A DNA stretch of 64,000 bases. It comes from Curtobacterium sp. HSID17257 (GTDB taxonomy: Bacteria; Actinomycetota; Actinomycetes; Actinomycetales; Microbacteriaceae). The notes below the pieces were generated by a model. The model did not search any database, was not told the origin of the DNA, and was given only the letters and a program-made list of their open reading frames with translations. The position numbers were made by a program, and so were the translations under genes. The first letter of the stretch is position 1, and each line of letters opens with the position of its first letter. Below are positions 60,012-64,000 of this stretch, piece by piece. The stretch lies in the NCBI RefSeq assembly GCF_003989515.1, contig NZ_RBLU01000002.1:17749-81748 (forward strand), written 5' to 3'.

Positions 60012-61759
60012 CAGTCGTCCTTCCCGTCCGGCGTGGAGCCGTTGTCGCCGGAGGCCTGCTGGGCCTTCCGCTCTGCGATCGTCTGGCGGCGCTGGGCCTC
60101 GCCCGCGCTGCGCTGGCGCTTGCCGTCCACGACCGGCGCACGGAACTGCGCCCGGCCGCGGTAGACGGCGCCGAGGGCGGACGGGTCGAGTCCGCTGAAC
60201 TTGTGCCCCTCGCCGAAGAACCGGCTCCGGGCGATGAGCTGCATCATCGGGTGGGTGAACAGCACCACGACGACCACGTCGATCAGGGTCGTGAGCAGCA
60301 GCGTGAACGCGAAGCCCTTCACGTCACTCACGGCCAGGACGTACAGCACGACCGCGGCGAGGAAGTTGATCGAGTCGGATGCCAGGATCGTGCGGAGGGC
60401 ACGCTTCCAACCGGACTCCACGGCACTCTCGAGCCCGCGGCCGTCGCGGAGTTCGTCGCGGATGCGTTCGAAGTACACGATGAACGAGTCCGCCGTGATG
60501 CCGATGGCCACGATGAGACCCGCCACACCCGCGAGCGACAGACGGTAGTCGACGCGCCACGACATGATCGCGATCACCAGGTAGGTCAGGACCGCCGCGA
60601 CACCGAGCGACAGCACGGTCACGAAGGCCAGCGCCCGGTACTGGATGATCGAGTAGATCACGACCAGGATCAGGCCGATCAGGCCGGCGACGAGCCCGCC
60701 GACGAGCTGCGCGGTGCCGAGCGTGGCCGAGATGTTCTCGTTCGACTGCACCTGGAAGTTGATCGGCAGCGCACCGTACTTCAGCTGGTCCGCGAGGGTC
60801 TTCGACGACTCGGCGGTGAAGTTGCCGGTGATCTGCGCCTTGCCGTTCGTGATCGCCGCGTTCGAGGCCGGTGCCGTGATGACGGTGCCGTCGAGCACGA
60901 TCGCGAACTGGTTCTGCGGCGAAGGGAGCTTGACGAGGCGGCTCGTGACGTCGCGGAAGTCGTCCGAGCTCTTGCCCGAGAACGTCAGGTTGACGGCCCA
61001 CTGCCCGGTGGTCGCACCCTGGGAGTCGGTGGCGAGGCCCGAGGTCGCGTTGCTGATGCCCGCACCGGAGACCTCGACGGGACCGAGGATGTACTTGGCG
61101 GCGCCGTCCTGGTCACAGGTGACGAGCGGCTCGTCGTCGGGCGCCGTCGTGACGTCGTCCGGGGCCGCGCAGTTGTAGTTCGTGTACAGGTCCTGCAGCG
61201 CCGGCGTGACCTGGGACAGGTCGCTGCCGTTGGTCGGCTTCGTGCTCGGGGTCGCGTCGAGCGATGCCGGCGGTGAGTACGGCGTCGGCGATGCGGTCTT
61301 CCCGTCGCCGCCGACCGCGGTGTTCGTCGCCGCCTCGGTGTAGAGCACCGGACGGAAGGTCAGCTTCGCCGCTGCCTCGATCCGGTCGATCGTCGCCTTG
61401 TCCGGCTTGCCGGGGATGGACACGACGATGTTGTTCGTGCCCTGCGTGTTGATCTGCGACTCGGAGACACCCGTGGCGTTGATGCGCTGACGGATGATGT
61501 TGACCGCCTGGCTCAACTGCTGCGAGGTGACGGACCCGCCCTCGGTGTTCTGCGCGGCGAGGGTCAGCTGCGTGCCGCCCTGCAGGTCGAGCGCCAGTTC
61601 GGGCACCCAACTCGCGCCGGCGAACCACTCGTTCGTGTCGTCCTTGCTGTTGGCCGCGAGCACCGACGCAGCGGTGTTCAGGCCAGCGAGGGCCGCCATG
61701 ATGATCACCAACCAGGTGAGTGAACGCAGCGCCTTCTTGACGGGTGTCGATCGTGCCAC
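60011..61759 (-). CDS. secD: Protein-export membrane protein SecD
   Basis: 582 residues from GTG 61759. First membrane helix then LALDLQGGTQLTL (D-L-x-GG), a large P1 region (about 75-370) including a Ser/Thr/Pro insertion, and five helices with GVAGLIVAIGITADSFIVYFERI. Overlaps secF by ATGA. Confidence 0.95.
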   Translation of the reverse strand: MARSTPVKKALRSLTWLVIIMAALAGLNTAASVLAANSKDDTNEWFAGASWVPELALDLQGGTQLTLAAQNTEGGSVTSQQLSQAVNIIRQRINATGVSESQINTQGTNNIVVSIPGKPDKATIDRIEAAAKLTFRPVLYTEAATNTAVGGDGKTASPTPYSPPASLDATPSTKPTNGSDLSQVTPALQDLYTNYNCAAPDDVTTAPDDEPLVTCDQDGAAKYILGPVEVSGAGISNATSGLATDSQGATTGQWAVNLTFSGKSSDDFRDVTSRLVKLPSPQNQFAIVLDGTVITAPASNAAITNGKAQITGNFTAESSKTLADQLKYGALPINFQVQSNENISATLGTAQLVGGLVAGLIGLILVVIYSIIQYRALAFVTVLSLGVAAVLTYLVIAIMSWRVDYRLSLAGVAGLIVAIGITADSFIVYFERIRDELRDGRGLESAVESGWKRALRTILASDSINFLAAVVLYVLAVSDVKGFAFTLLLTTLIDVVVVVLFTHPMMQLIARSRFFGEGHKFSGLDPSALGAVYRGRAQFRAPVVDGKRQRSAGEAQRRQTIAERKAQQASGDNGSTPDGKDD

Positions 61760-61850
61760 CGGTCGTCTCGTCTCTCTGTTCAGGACCGACGGCGTCTGGG
61801 CCGGCGGCGGTGTGTGGTCGCCGGGTCGGTGGACCCGGCGACCGAGGGCG

Positions 61851-62246
61851 TCAGTCTTCGGTCTTGCGCTTGTTCGGGTCGGTCTCGTCGACACGCTCGC
61901 CGTAGACCGGCTCACCGTTGAGCTCGGCGACCGGCTTCGGCGCCACGGCGTCGTCCTCGGGCACCACGGTGGTCTCGACGTCGGATGCGTTGTCGTCGAC
62001 GACGCGCGAGAGCGTCTGGCGGTGGACCGTGACGACCGTGCCCGGGGCGATCTCGACGTCAGCCGTGACCTTCTCGTCGTCCACCGAGAGCAGCGTGCCG
62101 TACAGGCCGAAGGACAGCATGACGCGGGCACCCGGGACCATCTTCGTCTGCAGGTCCGCCTGCTGCTTCTTGCGCTTGCGGCTGCTGTAGAACATGAAGG
62201 CGGCGAACGCGACGATGATGACGATGAGGAAGAGTGATTGGTCCAT
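61851..62246 (-). CDS. yajC: Preprotein translocase auxiliary subunit YajC
   Basis: 131 residues: one N-terminal transmembrane helix (FLIVIIVAFAAFMFY), basic RKRKKQQ, then the YajC domain (MVPGARVMLSFGLYGTLLSV) and an acidic tail. Located 90 bp upstream of secD in the same operon. Confidence 0.94.
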   Translation of the reverse strand: MDQSLFLIVIIVAFAAFMFYSSRKRKKQQADLQTKMVPGARVMLSFGLYGTLLSVDDEKVTADVEIAPGTVVTVHRQTLSRVVDDNASDVETTVVPEDDAVAPKPVAELNGEPVYGERVDETDPNKRKTED

Positions 62247-62414
62247 GGGGGCGTTGCCTTCTCTGGTTGCTCGGATCCAGCCGGAGCGGTCGTTGCTCGG
62301 CTTCGGGCCGTAGCAGTCTAGGGCACGGGCGTGCCCGCGATCGGGCAGCCGCCTGAGTGTGTGCAGACGGGCCGGGGCACCCGGACGACGCCGCCCAGAA
62401 TACCGTATACGAGA

Positions 62415-63443
62415 TCAGTCGTCGAACAGCCCGGGCTGCCCGCCGACGCCCTCCCCCGGGGTGATGCCGAAGTGCCGCCAGGCCTGCGGCGTCGCGATGC
62501 GCCCCCGGGGTGTCCGGGTCACCAGTCCCACGCGGACCAGGAACGGCTCCACGACCGACTCGATGGTCTCGGACTCCTCGCCCACCGACACCGCGAGGGT
62601 GTTCAGCCCGACGGGGCCGCCGTCGAACCGCGTGAGCATCGTCTCGACCACGGCGCGGTCGAGCCGGTCGAGACCGAGCTCGTCGACGTCGTACAGGTCG
62701 AGCGCTCCCTGCACAGCGGCCATGCCGTCCGACGTGCGGTGCACGAGCGCGTAGTCGCGGACCCGGCGGAGCAGGCGGTTCGCGATGCGCGGGGTACCCC
62801 GGGACCGCCCGGCGATCTCGCGCAGGGCCGTCCGGTCGATCTGCAGGTCCAGCAGGTGTGCGGCGCGGATCAGCACCTGCTCGAGCTCGTCCTTCTCGTA
62901 GAACTCGAGGTGCGCCGTGAAGCCGAAGCGGTCGCGCAGCGGGTTCGGCAGCAGGCCGGCGCGGGTGGTCGCCCCGACCAGGGTGAACGGTGCGAGGTCG
63001 AGCGGGATGCTCGTCGCGCCCGCACCCTTGCCGACCATCACGTCGATCCGGAAGTCCTCCATCGCCAGGTAGAGCATCTCCTCCGCCGAGCGCGCCATGC
63101 GGTGGATCTCGTCGATGAAGAGGACCTCGCCCGGCACCAGGGAGGACAGCACCGCAGCCAGGTCACCGGCGTGCTGGATCGCGGGACCGCTCGACATCCG
63201 CAGGGGTCGGCCGGACTCGTGCGCGACGATCATCGCGAGGGTGGTCTTGCCGAGTCCGGGCGGACCGGCCATCAGGATGTGGTCGGGCGTGCGCTCCTGC
63301 AGCGCCGCGGCCCGGAGCAGCAGGTCGAGCTGCCCGCGGACCTTGCGCTGCCCGACGAACTCGTCGAGGGACTTCGGACGGAGCGCCCCCTCGAACGCCA
63401 GCTCTTCCTGCGACTCGGCGCCCGCCGAGGTGATCCCGCTCAC
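62415..63443 (-). CDS. ruvB: Holliday-junction branch-migration ATPase RuvB
   Basis: 342 residues. Walker [10 protein letters not shown] at 60-68; Walker [10 protein letters not shown]; sensor [10 protein letters not shown]-terminal winged helix ([16 protein letters not shown]). GTG 63443 overlaps the ruvA stop (GTGA). Works with RuvA and RuvC in recombination. Confidence 0.96.
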   Translation of the reverse strand: MSGITSAGAESQEELAFEGALRPKSLDEFVGQRKVRGQLDLLLRAAALQERTPDHILMAGPPGLGKTTLAMIVAHESGRPLRMSSGPAIQHAGDLAAVLSSLVPGEVLFIDEIHRMARSAEEMLYLAMEDFRIDVMVGKGAGATSIPLDLAPFTLVGATTRAGLLPNPLRDRFGFTAHLEFYEKDELEQVLIRAAHLLDLQIDRTALREIAGRSRGTPRIANRLLRRVRDYALVHRTSDGMAAVQGALDLYDVDELGLDRLDRAVVETMLTRFDGGPVGLNTLAVSVGEESETIESVVEPFLVRVGLVTRTPRGRIATPQAWRHFGITPGEGVGGQPGLFDD

Positions 63444-64000
63444 CGACCGGCACCCGCGGGACGCAGCGTGCCGAGCGCGGCGCGGAGCAGGGCCTGCGTG
63501 CCCATCGCCGCGGCGCCCGGGTCGTTCGCCACCACGGCGTCGACGGCGGACTGTGCGGCGTCCTCACGCCAGCCGAGCCCGACGAGCGCCGACACGACGT
63601 CGACGGTGGCCGGGTGCGCGACCGCGCGCGCTCCGGCGGCGGCCGCGGGGGCCTGCTCGAAGGCGACGAGCTTGCCCGACAGCGCGACCGTGATGAGCTT
63701 CGCGGTCTTCGGCCCGATGCCGGAGACCTTGCGGAACGCCGCGTCGTCCTCGCTCGCGACGGCGTTCGCGACCTGTGCCGGGTCCATGTGGGCGAGGACC
63801 CCGAGCGCCGACTTCGGCCCGACGCCCGAGACGCTGCGGAGCAGGTCGAACACCTGGAGCGCATCGGTCGACTCGAACCCGAAGAGCAGGTGCTCGTCCT
63901 CGCGCACGATCATCGCCGTCCGCAGGAAGACCTCGGACCCGTGGCGCATCGTCAGGGCGTGCGCAGGGGTCACCGTGACGGCGTACCCCACTCCCCCGAC
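63440..64000 (-). CDS. ruvA: Holliday-junction protein RuvA, 5' end outside window
   Basis: 187 codons visible; the frame is open through 64000, so roughly the first 20 residues are missing. [10 protein letters not shown] is the end of the OB domain's first strands; two HhH motifs ([12 protein letters not shown] and [13 protein letters not shown]) bind junction DNA; domain III ([20 protein letters not shown]) contacts RuvB. Confidence 0.95.
   Translation of the reverse strand, partial: VGGVGYAVTVTPAHALTMRHGSEVFLRTAMIVREDEHLLFGFESTDALQVFDLLRSVSGVGPKSALGVLAHMDPAQVANAVASEDDAAFRKVSGIGPKTAKLITVALSGKLVAFEQAPAAAAGARAVAHPATVDVVSALVGLGWREDAAQSAVDAVVANDPGAAAMGTQALLRAALGTLRPAGAGR

Noticed and set aside
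1..64000. CRISPR arrays, tRNA or rRNA genes
   Set aside because: None recognised by eye; the only short tandem array (32833-32934) has no spacers.

Overview
The window looks like the chromosome of a high-GC actinobacterium, most likely of the family Microbacteriaceae; Curtobacterium is my best guess at genus. Evidence: very high G+C, frequent ATGA/GTGA start-stop overlaps, several apparently leaderless starts, a ctaE-qcrCAB respiratory cluster with a di-heme QcrC, a bifunctional Rsh (relA), and a ruvAB / yajC-secD-secF / relA arrangement. No rRNA, tRNA or CRISPR array was seen.

The left half (1 to about 31.7 kb) is an accessory island. From left to right it carries: a defence-like PHP plus SMC/AAA ATPase cut by the window edge (1-2231); two small unknown genes; an arsenic locus (arsR, divergent from an oxidoreductase, arsB, a thioredoxin-type arsC, a flavoprotein with a Cys-rich tail, a second arsC and an arsN-like acetyltransferase; 4.2-10.3 kb); a TIR-domain protein; a CmtR-type repressor with a frameshifted CDF metal exporter; a metal- or copper-associated group (M23 peptidase, DUF305 lipoprotein, DUF6153 and DUF4396 membrane proteins) with a CsoR-like operator; an IS30 copy killed by an amber codon; and an OLD-family ATPase/TOPRIM nuclease.

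The most coherent system is at 19.0-23.3 kb: universal stress protein, phosphoglycerate mutase, two CrcB/Fluc fluoride channels, inorganic pyrophosphatase and enolase. These are the exporters of fluoride together with extra copies of the enzymes it inhibits, or the adjacent glycolytic step. The leader folds into a hairpin that buries the first gene's Shine-Dalgarno sequence, and it does not match the known fluoride riboswitch. A LysR regulator, a SLAC1/TehA-type anion transporter and a uracil-DNA-glycosylase-like protein follow. Then come a Tn5053-like tniR-tniA-tniB transposition module without tniQ and a group of small regulatory-looking genes, two of which are paralogues with an MbcA/ParS-like motif.

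From about 32 kb the sequence looks like ordinary chromosome: CPBP protease; zinc alcohol dehydrogenase; ECF sigma factor with CU044_5270-type partner; SDR and MmyB-type regulator; dhaM-dhaL-dhaK facing glpF-glpK, with two identical 14-bp operators between them; trpD; ctaE-qcrC-qcrA-qcrB; metallophosphoesterase; Stealth phosphotransferase; DUF6804-like, SGNH and SDR-DUF2867 genes; deoC; ROK kinase; an AbiEi-like protein; relA, rhodanese, secF, secD, yajC, ruvB and ruvA (partial). Notable small structures are six 17-bp tandem repeats after the CPBP gene, a 35-bp duplication across the relA stop codon, and several long perfect terminator hairpins.
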